64,000 nucleotides of DNA from Dendrophyllia cribrosa (lineage: Eukaryota > Cnidaria > Anthozoa > Scleractinia > Dendrophylliidae), in NCBI GenBank assembly GCA_024195265.1, contig JAJLRJ010000003.1:32621643-32685642 (forward strand), read 5' to 3'. The notes beneath the pieces were generated by a model, which was given only the letters and a program-made list of their open reading frames with translations, did no database searches and had not been told where the DNA came from. This document shows, piece by piece, positions 12,101 to 24,440 of the stretch (the first letter of the stretch is position 1; each line of letters begins with the position of its first letter). A program made the position numbers and the translations under genes.

Positions 12101-15100
12101 CGGACATTGTCCGACCAAAATCCGAAAATGCCCGACCAATTTTTTAAAATTATGCTCGGACATGGTGACCGAGCACAAAAATTACTTAGCTTTGTCCTTG
12201 AATGTCTTGTTAACTTATCGCATTTGATTTCAAAAACATTACAATAAGAATTTACGCTGTTTGTACGATTTATTTTGCTGTATTAAAACGGCTCTCTTGA
12301 TTCGATTAAATCGCCCTACAATGCATTGCAAAACTTCTTATAGCACGTCGTGCATGCTTACCGATCGTGTCTTAGGAAATGTCCAAAATTGCGGATGTCC
12401 GACCAATAGACCTTTCCCGCATTCCACTCCAGTGAGCACACACAATGAAACGAGGTCGAGGCTTGGGTGGACAATTTCATACAAATCACTGTATTTTGTC
12501 CACCCCAGCCTCGAGTTGGTGCCTTTGTTCACAGGAATGCGGGAAAGGCCTATTTTGTAAAATGTCCGATCAAAAGGGAGGTTTGAAAGGACACATGTCC
12601 TTCTAAGCAAGAAAAATTATTTCCAGCACTGACTGATTGCCAGCGACATCGCACACAACAAATTCAGGAGTGGGCACACATGATTTTATTCCTCCGTTTT
12701 CTCTGCATTTAATGATCAGCTTGAGAAGCTATATCAGGTATCCAAACACCTCAAAGTCGGTTAAAACAATTCTCGGCTGCGCCTCTTTTTTTCAACCCAC
12801 TTCTCGGTGTTTGGAAATCCTGATGAAATACTCTTCCTCGCGTTTATGATGAAAATCATAAATGGAAACGTCAGAGGTTATCCCTGTTGGTTATCTCTTG
12901 TCGAAATTCTGTTGCAAGAGGTTCAAGAAAGAAAATGCTAACACTTACTGTAGCCTTTGATTCAACACAATCATCCCAAAAGTGACTAGCAGAGAACTTG
13001 CGTCGCAGTACTAATGTACAACCAGCAATGAGACACTGCCCGACTCCAATGATCCCGCCAGCAGAGTGATAGAGTGGCAACGAAGAGTATACAATGTCAT
13101 CATTACGTATGCTAAGTGCGCAAATTGCCCCGTATGCCATCCTAAAGTACCTGAAAGATCAGAGTTTATATGTAATGAAGGAAAGAGTATACTGTAACCA
13201 AACTTTCTCAAGACTTGACTTTTAGCAATGTTAATGATAAGTAATAGTAATTGGACTGAGTGGAGTACAATTCAGGGAGTAATCAGGAGAGTAATTTCAA
13301 ATCGGCCGAGCGCATAGCGCAAGGACGATTTGAAATTACGAGCACGATTACCCTTGAATTGTACGACACGAAGTTCAATTACTAATTAATCGAATCAATA
13401 ACAAAATTCGAGATTAAAAAGTCTATGCGGAGTTTTTTGTACTCAAAACGTCAATGATATTTTCTATCAGTTTGAAAGCGGGAAGAAACAACAAGAAAAA
13501 AACATTTAGTGCACCTGATTGATGCGCGCGCAATGTAGGTGTCCAATTTTAGCTATCCAATTACAAAAAGTTGTAATTGGATAGCTGTAATTGGACACCC
13601 ACGTGACCGCGCGCCAATTACGTAAGAAATAGGCGCGCGGGATGACCAATCACAATCGAGAATTTTGTTATTGATACGATTATGATGAAAATGATGGTGT
13701 TTAGCTTTAACATATGTACACTTAATCGTGTAATATATTCTAAAGCAATGTACAATCAGAGCTCTTTGTGGGGGACACTCTCGTTAGCGGACAGCTCTAC
13801 TTATGGCCTTACCAGAATCATTTCCGTAAGCAGTCAGCTTCAGTTACAGACACATTTTTCTGCTTCCTGAGGGTGTCCGCTTATGGGAGCTTCAACTGTA
13901 TGTAATTTGGCTTATCTGCGAGTGCAGTTTATCTGCCATAGTAACATGTTCCAGTTCGCCAAGGGATGGCCTTTATAAAAAGCCAGATCAGTAAATCACT
14001 TTCTTATGACACCACCAATCAAAGTTCTACACACCTGGCACTTGTTATGACTGCAGCTTTGGGCATTCCTGTAGTCCCTGATGTATAAATGTACAGTAAC
14101 TTATCTGAAATTACAAAGATAAGGCATGTTTAGAGCTAGAAAATAACAGCAATACAACACCAAGCACCTCAAGTCGAAGGAAACAATCAAAAGCTCCTAT
14201 GAGCCAACTCGTGAATATGAAACACTCTAAATTTTAAATATTCTGCACACCTTTTGACCCTCCCCTCTTCGGCATTTTGCTCCCAACTATTTAATATTAA
14301 TTTTGCTTTATTCTTAACTTACCAGCAATAGATTTAGAATGACTGACAACAGGTATTGCAGGTGAACTCTCTTTGAGCTTTTTGTCTAAATTAACTGCCG
14401 ACACCAAAGCAGATGGGGTACTACCAAAAGAGTAAAGCTGTACTATGTCTGGAATTCTGGTCTGGATTTCCTTAAGAGCACCTGTCAAGTAGAACATATG
14501 AAATAAAATCATGAAGTAATGTACCTGCCAACTTTTCCTAAGTCAAATGCGTGTGATTTTCGTATCCATAAATTACCCGAATTTCCGAAAAATTTCCGAC
14601 AACTTCCCAAACATTGCCGAAGATGTTCCAGCGACTTCCGAACATTTCCAAAGATGTTCCCATGATTTACGAGGTTTGCCGAATGTTGCAGTGCTCAAAA
14701 TAAGCTCAGCGCATTTCTTGCTGTAGCGCTTATCTCATTGAGATCACGCATATCTTGGCAAAATTACCAAAAAATCCAACTACAGTTCAAATAACAGTTA
14801 ACTTATTTGCTCGTTATTAACAAGTAGTCCAGAAATTATTGTGAGTGAGGCATGTGAAATTGTCCTGTATGCGTGTGATCAATGTTTTTGATCCGCAGGT
14901 GTAGTGTGACGCACGCATAATGCATGTGAGTTGGTAGGTATAAAGTAAGATTAATACAAACTCTTTAAAGTACCGGTATGTCAAAGGTCCTCTGTCAAAA
15001 GCAAAGGATTTCTTTCTTAAATAACATATAATTAACACAAATAGAATTGGGGATAAATTTTTCCTACCCACTGCATCATTCATTGATTCTGAAACACCTT

Positions 15101-17470
15101 TTCTTCATTGAAATAATAATGATAAATTGAAGGGCTCCCTGCAATAACGTCCTGAGTGTGTTTTTGGAAAATTTTCACAGAAATCTTGGATTTTTGGCCT
15201 CCAAAGGGACTCACTTGCCAAAATTATGACTGGATCATGTACATATGACTGAAAGGATTTAAACCAGGTCAACAAATCTTCTATCTTCGAACAGAATAAT
15301 TTTTTATTTTGAAAAGATACATAGGGTGTCCTGGGAGCCATAGGGTGTCATAGGGGCCCAAAACATTTTCTCAAAGATGTGGATTTTCTTCCCCATTTTG
15401 GAGCTGTTTTAAGTACCTTAACAATAATAAATCATTAATTTGACAAAACTGTGCTTTTAAAGGCCTAAAACATACAATTTTAGTGAAAGTTACCAAAAAC
15501 ACATTCAGGACGTTGTTGCAGGGAGCCCTTCAATTATTATTCAAAGATAAGATCTAAAGATCAAGAAAAAATAAGGGTTTGAATTGGAAATATCTGACAT
15601 AAAAAAATTGCAATATCATTTTAGAGTTTGGACAAACTTTGGACAAAAAACTTTCAATATGATTACCTGAAAAAGTAGTTCCAAAGATGATTCCCTTTAC
15701 ATTAGCCACAGAAATGCAATGCCAAAGTGAATCTAGTCGCAAATTAGTGTTGATTTGAGCTGTTACAACACCAAGTTTAGCTAATCCCAGCCATATACAA
15801 ACAAACTCAGGGCAGGATTCCAATATAAGAGCCACAACATCTCCTTTCTGGTATCCCTGTGACTTGAAATAATTGGCTATCCTGTTGGAGTATTCTTCTA
15901 CTTCTTGAAATGTCCAAGTTTTCTGCTCAAATTTCAAAGCAACTTTGTGAGGATGCGTGGAGACTGTTAGTTGGAATATGTCAGAAACTGTTTTGTTATT
16001 TCTTGTATAAAGACGGGTGTAGTAAATCACCTTTGCAAAACGACAAATACCGCTGCAACAAAACCAAACAAATATGGTAAGTTAAAGGGGCATTGTCACG
16101 CAGATTTTGCTGTGTTTTGGTCAAAAGTGCTTTTAGCACTCCAAGAAGATAATATCAAGTGATTTCTTAAAGGAAGAACAAACCATAATAAGTTTTTTTG
16201 GTCAATTTTTTCAAGTTGCAATCCATTTCCATCCTGGCCATCCACAGCCAAAAAGATAACGAATACTAGTTTCTGTGCACTGGTAGAGTATTTGTTAACA
16301 ATACTGGACCATTATTTTAAGGTTTCCATTGAAACAAATATGTTTTTTTGGCTTTTCAAAGTGATACTAAAAATAGGTGACAGTGTCTCTTTAATATGCG
16401 AGGAATAGTTGTGCTACTCTTAAATTGATAGATCTTGTTGCCTTTGTTAACCCTTTAAGCCCTTATATCAAATTTTAAATTCCTATTTCTAGTCCTATAC
16501 ATTTCCTATAGAAGTAGTGGGAGAAATTGTTTGGATATCAAGAGAACTCATCATGATGTGTGATCATGTCCTTAATTCTCATGACCTTTTTGATTGATAA
16601 GGCATTAATATTACAAGGAGAAATTTGATGCTGATCACCCTTAGGGCTTAAAGTGCCTATCACCCCAAGAAAATTATTTCAGAATCAACTCTATGTACAT
16701 TGAATAATTGAATGGTAAAATATTTCTTGGTTTGAACGTCGCATTTGTGAGTTATAGAGATTTGAATTGACAAAATGCTAATGAGATGACGTCAACCCAG
16801 GAATTTGCCATTATTTCTACACCAATTTACAATGCACAGTTTACAGCTTGAGGATAATTAATTTGATAAATACTAAAAATAAACTGTGGATATTCAATTG
16901 ATTCGTAAAAAATATTACTTGGAAGTGTAAACAAGCAGTTGTACAATAAATGTTTACCGGGTTGACGTCATCTAATTAGCATTTTGTAAATTCAAATCTC
17001 TATAACTCACTAACACGACATTCAAAACAAGAAATATTTTACCATTCAACTATTCAATGTACATAGAGTTGATTCTGAAAATAACTTTCTAGGGGTGATA
17101 GGCACTTTAAAGGGTTAATGGCTCAATAGCCACTTTTGGACCAAGGGAACATGGAGCAAAGCCAACTAGAGAGACTGTTAATCATGATTGTGACACACAT
17201 TGTAATGCTTGTTTTCAGTGGCCTTGTGGAAGCCAGAACATTTCTCAACCATTCATTATATGGTAAAAGTGAAACTGAGAAATAAATTAAGGCAATATTT
17301 GGGATACAAAATATGATCAATAACTTATCAGACCAGTTGCTGGTGTATCACTGCAGATACATGTAGCAGTGGTTTATGTTGGGGAGGGGTTCTGGGGGCT
17401 GGGCCACCCCTCCCCCTGAAAAGCTAAAAATTGTTTTCAGCCTCTAACCTTTTCACTCTGTCTAACCCCG

Positions 17471-17531
<61 letters not shown>

Positions 17532-19405
17532 CTGCTTTCTTATTGGTGGTAATCAAACAGGCTCCTTTCATAAATTCACCCTGCAGGAGGGTAAGTGGCA
17601 TGAGTGTTACAGGCCAGCGCATCGGCGGACAGGAAAAAAATTTGTCAGGGGAGCTGAAGGTAATTTGCCCAAATGAAACTCGTGACTTCATGTTTGTTCC
17701 TCATGATGACAATTCTAGCACTCGCTGACATTTTACTTTTCTACCACTGTGAGAGATCCAAGAATGAGCTTCTACATAGTCTGAGTCAAATTCACTCTCG
17801 CATTCTTCACACTTTATTGGGTACTGATAAGATCTTTTACGAGACTTTGACAAAGACATACCTCAATCGACCAGATACCAACCACACATACTGTCCTAAT
17901 AAGCAACATGGTTGCCAAATGATATACTTTATAGTTTTAGTCCCTTTGCAGTCTGCATTATCATTCCCAGTCCCTTGGTGGACCACAGCGCAAATTTGTT
18001 GTTCCATACCTACTCATGCGGTTAGCATCTAATGGAGCTATTACATCGATCAATGTAGTATAGAGCTCGGTACGACTTAAGTGAGTAATATGAGTTACAG
18101 GATAAAAACAAATAAATTAGTAAGACATTGAACCACAAAATAATTCAGTAATATCACTGTGTCTGTGGTGCCCAAATGGTCGACCAGTTTTGCCCGAATA
18201 ATACTATATTTTTTACAACTGGAAGGGGGGGGGGGGGGGGGGGGGGGGGAGGGGGCTGCAGCCCCTCCCCGCCGTACCCCTTTGGGCCAGCAAACGAAAC
18301 TCCAGCTGTGGATTGCTAAGCACACAGCTTTTTGATGTTATGTGATGGCTTGTGCTTGGAGTTTTGTATGGATTTTCAATTGAATGACATCAGAAGAAAC
18401 CTCAGGCTTCAGCTTGTCTGGTGTGGGGTTTGGAAGTTGGGTAAACGACCAACATAAAACCCTTCAAATTGATAAAGTTCTCCGTTTTCAGCCACAAGGA
18501 CGAGACTACACAACATTTAAGGTATATTATAAAATTCATTAATAATTCATAAGGAAAGTACAAAAGAAATCAAAATTTAATGAAGGTTTGTAAACCCCAA
18601 TACAAATCAACTGAGTTGATGAATTATTAAACAGTAGCATTAACTTTTGATACAGACAACTGCTCAGCTAATTAGTATGCATTAACTTTTCATACAGATC
18701 TCTACTCATTGTTTCATTTCATAAGTACGATAAAATATTCGCGTCCGATCTGTATGAGCGTTTTATCTACTACTTAAAGATTATGTTTATTTTTTTACAT
18801 ATAAGCTTAGGTAAATATTCGTCACAGTATTTTATGATAATGCAAACCCAGTTTGGTGTTTTATGGTCATTTAATTATCCCCCTCGCCATCTAGACACAG
18901 ACATTTAGCGCCCAATAACACCCATTAAACACGCTTTTAGACAAGAAATATGCATATACTTCAGTTTCCTTTCCAGCAACACATTTCCTTTAAGTTTGTG
19001 TTGGCTCCCTGTGGTTTTACTTCAGCAACAAATGACGAAATTAATCTTTGATATTAATATTTTTATGGCTTCTTTCTTGATCAATGCATCAAATCATTGG
19101 TCAGGAAGTGAGTGTTTGTTTATAAGCTTATAGTGGTCGCCGGGGCGCTAATTTAGTATTCGATCCTCTGTCATATAAAAAGCGAGCTTAAGTAGGTCTA
19201 AGTAAACAAGTTTTACACGTGGATAAATAAATGCAACGTACCTTAAATCGCGCAGAATCGTTCGAAAAAACACCTTTGGAAAATTCCGCCCACCAGATGC
19301 CAGAAAGGTTATAAACAGGAGTGCTGGAAAAACAACAACAGGAAGACGAAGATACCAGATCACGGCTGCAAGAGCTGCGATCACTGCAGACCAAATGTAA
19401 AACAT
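9148..19405 (-). CDS. SLC27A: SLC27A/FATP-family long-chain acyl-CoA synthetase, paralogue A (complete)
   Basis: Seven exons on the minus strand: 19242-19405, 15667-16052, 14323-14481, 14035-14104, 12949-13150, 11211-11583 and 9148-9719. All are GT/AG and total 642 codons (641 aa, normal for FATPs). Residues about 1-35 are a hydrophobic anchor. The ATP/AMP-binding loop [12 protein letters not shown] is at about 241-252, LPLYHSAGG follows in exon 5, EFYGSTEG is in exon 6, and the FATP signature [15 protein letters not shown] is at about 501-515. These motifs place it near FATP1/FATP4, which couple fatty-acid uptake to acyl-CoA synthesis. The ATG at 19405 was chosen because it aligns with the only possible start of paralogue B and has A at -3. 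An in-frame ATG at 19480 would add 25 residues, and the frame stays open to 19525 without another ATG. The stop at 9148-9150 lies inside a tandem repeat. Paralogue B follows about 1.4 kb downstream on the same strand. Confidence 0.93.
10090..10155. repeat. Hexanucleotide microsatellite (ATTAGA)n
   Basis: About eleven head-to-tail copies of ATTAGA in the last intron of FATP-A. Isolated copies nearby (9768-9780) suggest it grew from local sequence. Confidence 0.9.
10526..10672. repeat. Cluster of CTGTCGG / CCGACAG motifs
   Basis: Roughly ten copies of CTGTCGG or its complement, in both orientations and at irregular spacing, within about 150 bp of the last FATP-A intron. It can fold into many alternative hairpins. 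Origin unknown. Confidence 0.6.
10915..11181. mobile_element. MITE family M1, copy 2
   Basis: Same ends and internal CGCGCTTGGCGCC block as the copy at 1774. It ends about 29 bp from the splice donor of FATP-A exon 6 (11211). Confidence 0.7.
12075..12631. mobile_element. MITE with CAGTGCTGGAAATAA ends and a nested MITE at 12407-12552
   Basis: CAGTGCTGGAAATAA at the left matches the complement of the right end. Inside, TAGACCTTTCCCGCATTCC and its near complement mark a second palindromic element bounded by TA, inserted between GGATGTCCGACCAA and TTTTGTAAAATGTCC. It lies in intron 5 of FATP-A. Confidence 0.7.
13255..13690. mobile_element. Dispersed inverted-repeat element, family C, copy 1
   Basis: Contains GTACAATTCAGGGAGTAAT near one end, an internal palindrome around TCCAATTACAAAAAGTTGTA and TGGATAGCTGTAATTGGACA, and AACAAAATTCGAGATTAAA. 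The same order of blocks occurs at 28580-28915 and, inverted, at 61965-62405. Confidence 0.7.
14560..14695. repeat. Short imperfect repeats of ATTTCCGAA / TTGCCGAA motifs
   Basis: About eight degenerate 10-14 bp units (CATTGCCGAAGATGTTCC, CATTTCCAAAGATGTTCC and relatives) in a FATP-A intron. No coding content. Confidence 0.5.
15127..15535. mobile_element. MITE with about 40-bp inverted ends
   Basis: Left end TTGAAGGGCTCCCTGCAA and the complementary right end TTGCAGGGAGCCCTTCAA. The match continues inward through CGTCCTGA(G/A)TGTGTTTTTGG. It lies between exons 2 and 3 of FATP-A. Confidence 0.75.
16083..16395. mobile_element. MITE with AAAGGGGCATTGTCAC-type ends
   Basis: Left end AAAGGGGCATTGTCACG and a right end related to TGACAGTGTCTCTTTAA. 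It resembles the ends of the elements at 44866 and 46524. It lies in intron 1 of FATP-A. Confidence 0.55.
16447..17118. mobile_element. Repeat (AACCCTTTAAGCCC family) interrupted by a TTAA-flanked palindromic MITE at 16648-17110
   Basis: The outer repeat begins AACCCTTTAAGCCC and ends GGGCTTAAAGGGTTAA, with relatives at about 35160-35347 and 38085-38275. Within its right end, AGTGCCTATCACCCC and its complement bound a 160-nt-arm palindrome. That insert is flanked by TTAA on both sides, the duplication expected of piggyBac- or Kolobok-type insertion. Confidence 0.75.
17471..17527. repeat. Poly-C run (57 nt)
   Basis: Uninterrupted C tract in intron 1 of FATP-A. Reading frames across it are poly-Pro/poly-Gly artefacts. 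Confidence 0.95.
18225..18249. repeat. Poly-G run (25 nt)
   Basis: Uninterrupted G tract in intron 1 of FATP-A. Confidence 0.9.
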
Positions 19406-20098
19406 TTTATATCCTCTTATATGGCGAACAAATCGAGTTGGAAAAGACAGCTTCTTTAAGCAGTCCGAGCCACCAAACATGAATATAACAGCGTCAACTT
19501 CGTTTTGAGTGCAAGTCGCTGCCAAAAGAACCTCCCTGATGCTCCAGGGCTGATGCTCTAATTATGGCGTAGTTCCGCCTTCCGACGAATTATCGAACTG
19601 TTATCGATTAGCATTTGTCTACGCTCGACTGATTATCGACAGTGTGTGGTCGTTAGGGCCAGCGCGCGGCGGATAAATACTTCGCACCCTAGAGACGCCT
19701 TTGAGTGAATTTGTAAGGATCAATCAATTGTGTTTTGTATTTAGCTTATGGTGTTATTTGACTACACCACTTACGTTCCTCTTGTAGAGGGAGTCTTTTA
19801 TCTCTAAAGGCGAAGAAATCGTGAGAACGAGCAAAGGATTTGACTTCATTCGAAATCAAGATCAAATCCTCCAAGTCTCGTGCACCTATTTCATCCTGGA
19901 TCTCATTCCTGTGTTGTTTATGTTGCTCTAGCGGATCTGACATTACAGGAGTTAAGACTTGGAGTCAGTTATAAATGAGTTCTGCTTTAGTTGCGAAAAC
20001 TGTGGCAAAGAAATTGTAAGTATTATTCATAAATTTCCTCATTATTATCAAGCTTATGACAGACGGTACTGTACTCCCCAACTGTTTGCTGTTGTAGT

Positions 20099-22150
20099 GG
20101 GTGTCTACAAAACGAAGACCGAAGACCGAAGACCGAAGACCGAAGACCGAAGACCGAAGACCGAAAAACGAAGACCCATACAGAACTAATGTAAAACGAC
20201 ATAAAACATTCATAAAACAATTCCTCATAGCCAAGAGTCACGTTATCGATAGGGTCTTCGTTTTGTAGAAAAGGCCGGGTCAAACTACAAAACGAAGACC
20301 CTCCTTAAAAAGCTGAGAAAACTATTTCTACTGATTGTTAGTTCCCCTTTGACACTTTTAAGCCAGATCACGAAACTACAACAGCTCATGCACCTCCTTA
20401 ATTGAATTTTTCAACTTGTAACTACGAGGCTTATTAGGAGGCAGCGCTCTTAAATGTACCGTTTGCGGATAACTAAAGCAACCCCAATAGCAAGAAAACA
20501 ATAATAAGAAGATTTAAAGGTCTTTGTCGCAGTCTATACCCAAATGAACAAGATAACGAAATTGGCAACATTGGCAGCGATATTACTCTGCGTCCGTCAA
20601 AAATCATAAATTCGTAAACAACGTTTGATACACTAGAAAAATACACCCGGGCAACCAAACACACTAAAAACGTGCAAATCTTTCAAATTTATTAGGGTCT
20701 TCGTTTTATAGTTTACCCCCACCAAAACTATAAAACGAAGACCCCCTCCAAATCTGCTGGAAAATTCGTAAACAACGTTGGATACACTAGAAAAATACAG
20801 CCGGCAACCAAACACACTAAAAATGTGCAAATCTTTAAAATTTATTAGGGTCTTCGTTTTATAGTTTACCGCCACCAAAACTATAAAACGAAGACCCCCT
20901 CCAAATTCGCTCGAGAATGACAGTGAGAACTATTCAATATACGAAAACACTTGGCTATGCATTACTATAACTACTTGCGAGAAATTGTTGGCAAATTGAC
21001 GGCAAGACATTTTTAAGGTATAAATTCACTTTATCGATAACGTCTTCTCTTCGTTTTGTAGAAAAGGCCGGGTCAAACTACAAAAAGAAAACTCTCGCCA
21101 AAACGCATTGCCAGGCGTCGGCCATAAATTTATTTGTGAAAAAAACGAAGACCCTAATAAATTTTAAAGATTTGCACATTTTTAGTGTGTTTGGTTGCCC
21201 GGCTGTATTTTTCTAGTGTATCCAACGTTGTTTACGAATTTTCCAGCAGATTTGGAGGGGGTCTTCGTTTTATAGTTTTGGTGGCGGTAAACTATAAAAC
21301 GAAGACCCTAATAAATTTGAAAGATTTGCACATTTTTAGTGTGTTTGGTTGCCCGGCTGTATTTTTCTCATGTGTATCCAACGTTGTTTACGAATTTTCC
21401 AGGAGATTTGGAGGGGGTCTTCGTTTTATAGTTTTGGTGGGGGTAAACTATAAAACGAAGACCCTAATAAATTTGAAAGATTTGCACGTTTTTAGTGTGT
21501 TTGGTTGCCCGGGTGTATTTTTCTAGTGTATCAAACGTTCAGTTTACGAATTTATGATTTTTGACGGACGCAGAGTAATATCGCTGCCAATGTTGCCAAT
21601 TTCGTTATCTTGTTCATTTGGGTATAGACTGCGACAAAGACCTTTAAATCTTCTTATTATTGTTTTCTTGCTATTGGGGTTGCTTAAGTTATCCGCAAAC
21701 GGTACATTTAAGAGCGCTGCCTCCTAATAAGCCTCGTAGTTACAAGTTGAAAAATTCAATTAAGGAGGTGCATGAGCTGTTGTAGTTTCGTGATCTGGCT
21801 TAAAAGTGTCAAAGGGGAACTAACAATTAGTAGAAATAGTTTTCTCAGCTTTTTAACGAGGGTCTTCGTTTTGTAGTTTGACCCGGCCTTTTCTACAAAA
21901 CGAAGACCTTATCAATAAAGTGAATTTCACAACCTCACAAAGCTTTTTAAGGAGGGTCTTCGTTTTGTAGTTTGACCCGGCCTTTTCTACAAAACGAAGA
22001 CCCTATCGATAACGTGACTCTTGGCTATGAGGAATTGTTTTATGAATGTTTTATGTCGTTTTTACATTAGTTCTATATGGGTCTTCGTTTTTCGGTCTTC
22101 GGTCTTCGATCTTCGGTCTTCTGTCTTCGGTCTTCGTTTTGTAGACACCC
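20099..22150. mobile_element. 2.05-kb palindromic transposon-like element with 9-bp target duplication
   Basis: Ends GGGTGTCTACAAAACGAAGA (left) and the exact complement (right) are flanked by TGTTGTAGT at 20090-20098 and 22151-22159. A 9-bp duplication fits Mutator-like elements. Both ends carry tandem 7-mers GAAGACC. The two arms are mirror images over about 0.8-1 kb. They include tandem modules of about 155 bp (two on the left, three on the right), each with a smaller hairpin built from GGGTCTTCGTTTTATAG and its complement. The centre (about 20930-21130) is unique. No transposase is encoded; reading frames here are by-products of the repeats. Confidence 0.8.
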
Positions 22151-24059
22151 TGTTGTAGTGTCGAATTTCAAGTGCATGTATTTGTTCACAATACGTGTTA
22201 TATTCTTTTTTCGTGGGATTTGCAAGAATGGCTTATCATACTTTTTCACACCGATCCATTTGTTGAATTGGATTGAAATCAGTTTCCAGGACATTCTGCA
22301 TGCACTGAAAATTATAAGCGGTGGAGTGAACAGAGAGAACATCATGGCCAGGGCCAGAAAAAAATAAGGACTGAGGCAATATCCATGGTTATTTGCTGGT
22401 AGTGTCTTACTTTCTCCTTAAAAAAAACATCTTACTTTCCCCGAAAAAAAGAAAAGAAAAAATGACTGAGGCAAGTGCCTCGGTTTGCCTCATACTGGCT
22501 ACGACCCTGATGGCAGTACTCTTTGAGTTTATTAAATAATGAAATTTATAATATACTTCAATTTTTTTTTACATTTGATATCTTCCCTCAAGGTGCTTTG
22601 TAAGCGATCATTTTTTTGTTTTGTTTTAATATTTACATGCTTCTTAAACCAGCTACGGGTTTTGATTCGCCAATTAAGGTTATGTTTTTTACCCTACATA
22701 ATGTATTAACAAAAGGTCGAGTGATTGCTGAATTGGAATAAAAACGTTTTATAATCTTTTTAAGTTCCACTTGATACTTAAGTGTATCAGTCAAGATGTT
22801 TAAGGCATAAAATAATGCTTTTTTATTGTGACATCCAAAAGAAATATGATTTGCCTGCTGAGGATGCTGACTATAGGTGGATTTAGAGCCCCTGCGCTTT
22901 TGTCCCCCATTTTGCTCTGCACCCCTAACCTTGTTGTATCTAATGGAGCAAGGTTGCACTCTTGCTCTCTCTCTTGTATTGTTTAGCGATAGACTTGCCA
23001 CACGTTCTCCGCCCGACCACCCAAAATGAAAAAGGGACTTTGAGGAAGTCTAGTTTAGCGATAAAATTATAGCAAACTTGAAAACGAAAAAAAAAATGAC
23101 AACGCGTTTAAAAGACATGTTTTGGCAAAACGTTTGCCATCTTCAGTTCATTTAGATTGTTTAATGATGCTATATATATGTTGTGGTTTAATTTTTGTTT
23201 TGGTTTGAAAAGTTTCAAACTGTTAATGTACATTGTAAATAGCTTCCTTTAATTTTAGACTGTAAACTGTTTTAGTGGAATCTAGAATTTTTAAACAATC
23301 AGATGCATGCTGGTTTTTATTAATAGGAGTAGGAGAACTGTTTACAATAGGTGTTTGAAAACTTGAGAATTTTTGTCAGTTAAAGTGTACTTTATGATCC
23401 TTGTTGAGAAATGATGAGAAATCTTGCCAGCATGATAGGAGTTACATCCTGCACAAGTAAATTTATACCCTATAAGATATAGGAAATTAACACTTGTGTT
23501 TATTAATGTATTGTTCTTTTTGAAAAATTAGCGCTCCATTTAATAAGAATGTTTGAAAGTAACGCTACCAGAAATTAACGCTAATTTTTTTAAAATTTGC
23601 ATTTATTTCAGGGAACGTTATAAATTTCCTATATAATAAGGCAAACAATATCCTCTTCATTCCAAAAAAATAAAGCAATGGTCCTGTAACTGAGCTTATA
23701 AAAAAACTTGTCCAGCTAAGGAGGAGGTTTAATGGAGCCAATATTTGTTTTGTAAATCCCCTTGTCCTATAAGAGCACTTACAATTTGTCAGAACTGCCC
23801 AGCCGGACCGCTCAATTCGTAAATACATGTATTACTCCATTATTTGCCAGAACTTAAGTCGGCCAGACTGGTAAATTTGGAAGTAGTATGCACCATTTTG
23901 ATGGACTTGTAGGAACAAGTCTTCAAAAAGATGCATTCTAGTTACAAACAGACTGGTCTGGCCAGCCAGCTCTGACAAATAGTAAGCGCTCCTTACATAC
24001 ATTTGTATGACAGAAACAGCTATTGCTACATAACAGTATAATGTATTTGCTCATATTCC

Positions 24060-24440
24060 TCTAATCAAAGACATTGTTCTCTTGTGAATACGTAAAGCGT
24101 TGAACAAGATATAGTATATGGGGACGTATGTGTAAATTTTACTTACTCCATCATCTGTAAACGTTTTAAATTCCCCAACAACGACAACAATGTTTATTTG
24201 TACTGTATATTATGTGTTAAAAGATAATTGCTGTAGTAAACTTTCTTTAATTTCCCAGTGTAATTCATTATCCAGTTGTCTAGACAGTCTCATTTCACAC
24301 GGGCATATTTATGTCACCATAAGGTGTTTTGGTCATTCTTAATCTGTTTTACTCTTCAATTCTTTGACTTCAATGGAAAATTAAAACCAATCTGTGGACT
24401 TAACCTTACATTGTTTTGTATTCACAAAGTGGCTCTTAGA
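24060..24440. repeat. Dispersed repeat family D, copy 1
   Basis: Shares TACGTAAAGCGTTGAACAAG, GCATATTTATGTCA and CAATCTGTGGACTTA-type blocks, in the same order, with 43318-43640 and, inverted, with 49100-49500 and 49735-49905. Noncoding. Confidence 0.6.

Noticed and set aside
19406..19525. Extension of the FATP-A N-terminus to 19525
   Set aside because: The open frame there begins at TTG, not ATG. The alignment with FATP-B supports the ATG at 19405, though the ATG at 19480 remains possible.
20099..22150. CRISPR-like array or telomere-like repeats (GAAGACC)n
   Set aside because: Spacers are not unique and the whole is a palindromic element in a eukaryotic genome. GAAGACC is not a known animal telomere repeat.
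22633..23001. 122-aa open frame on the minus strand
   Set aside because: No recognisable domain, atypical composition and no flanking exons. It is probably chance or repeat-derived.
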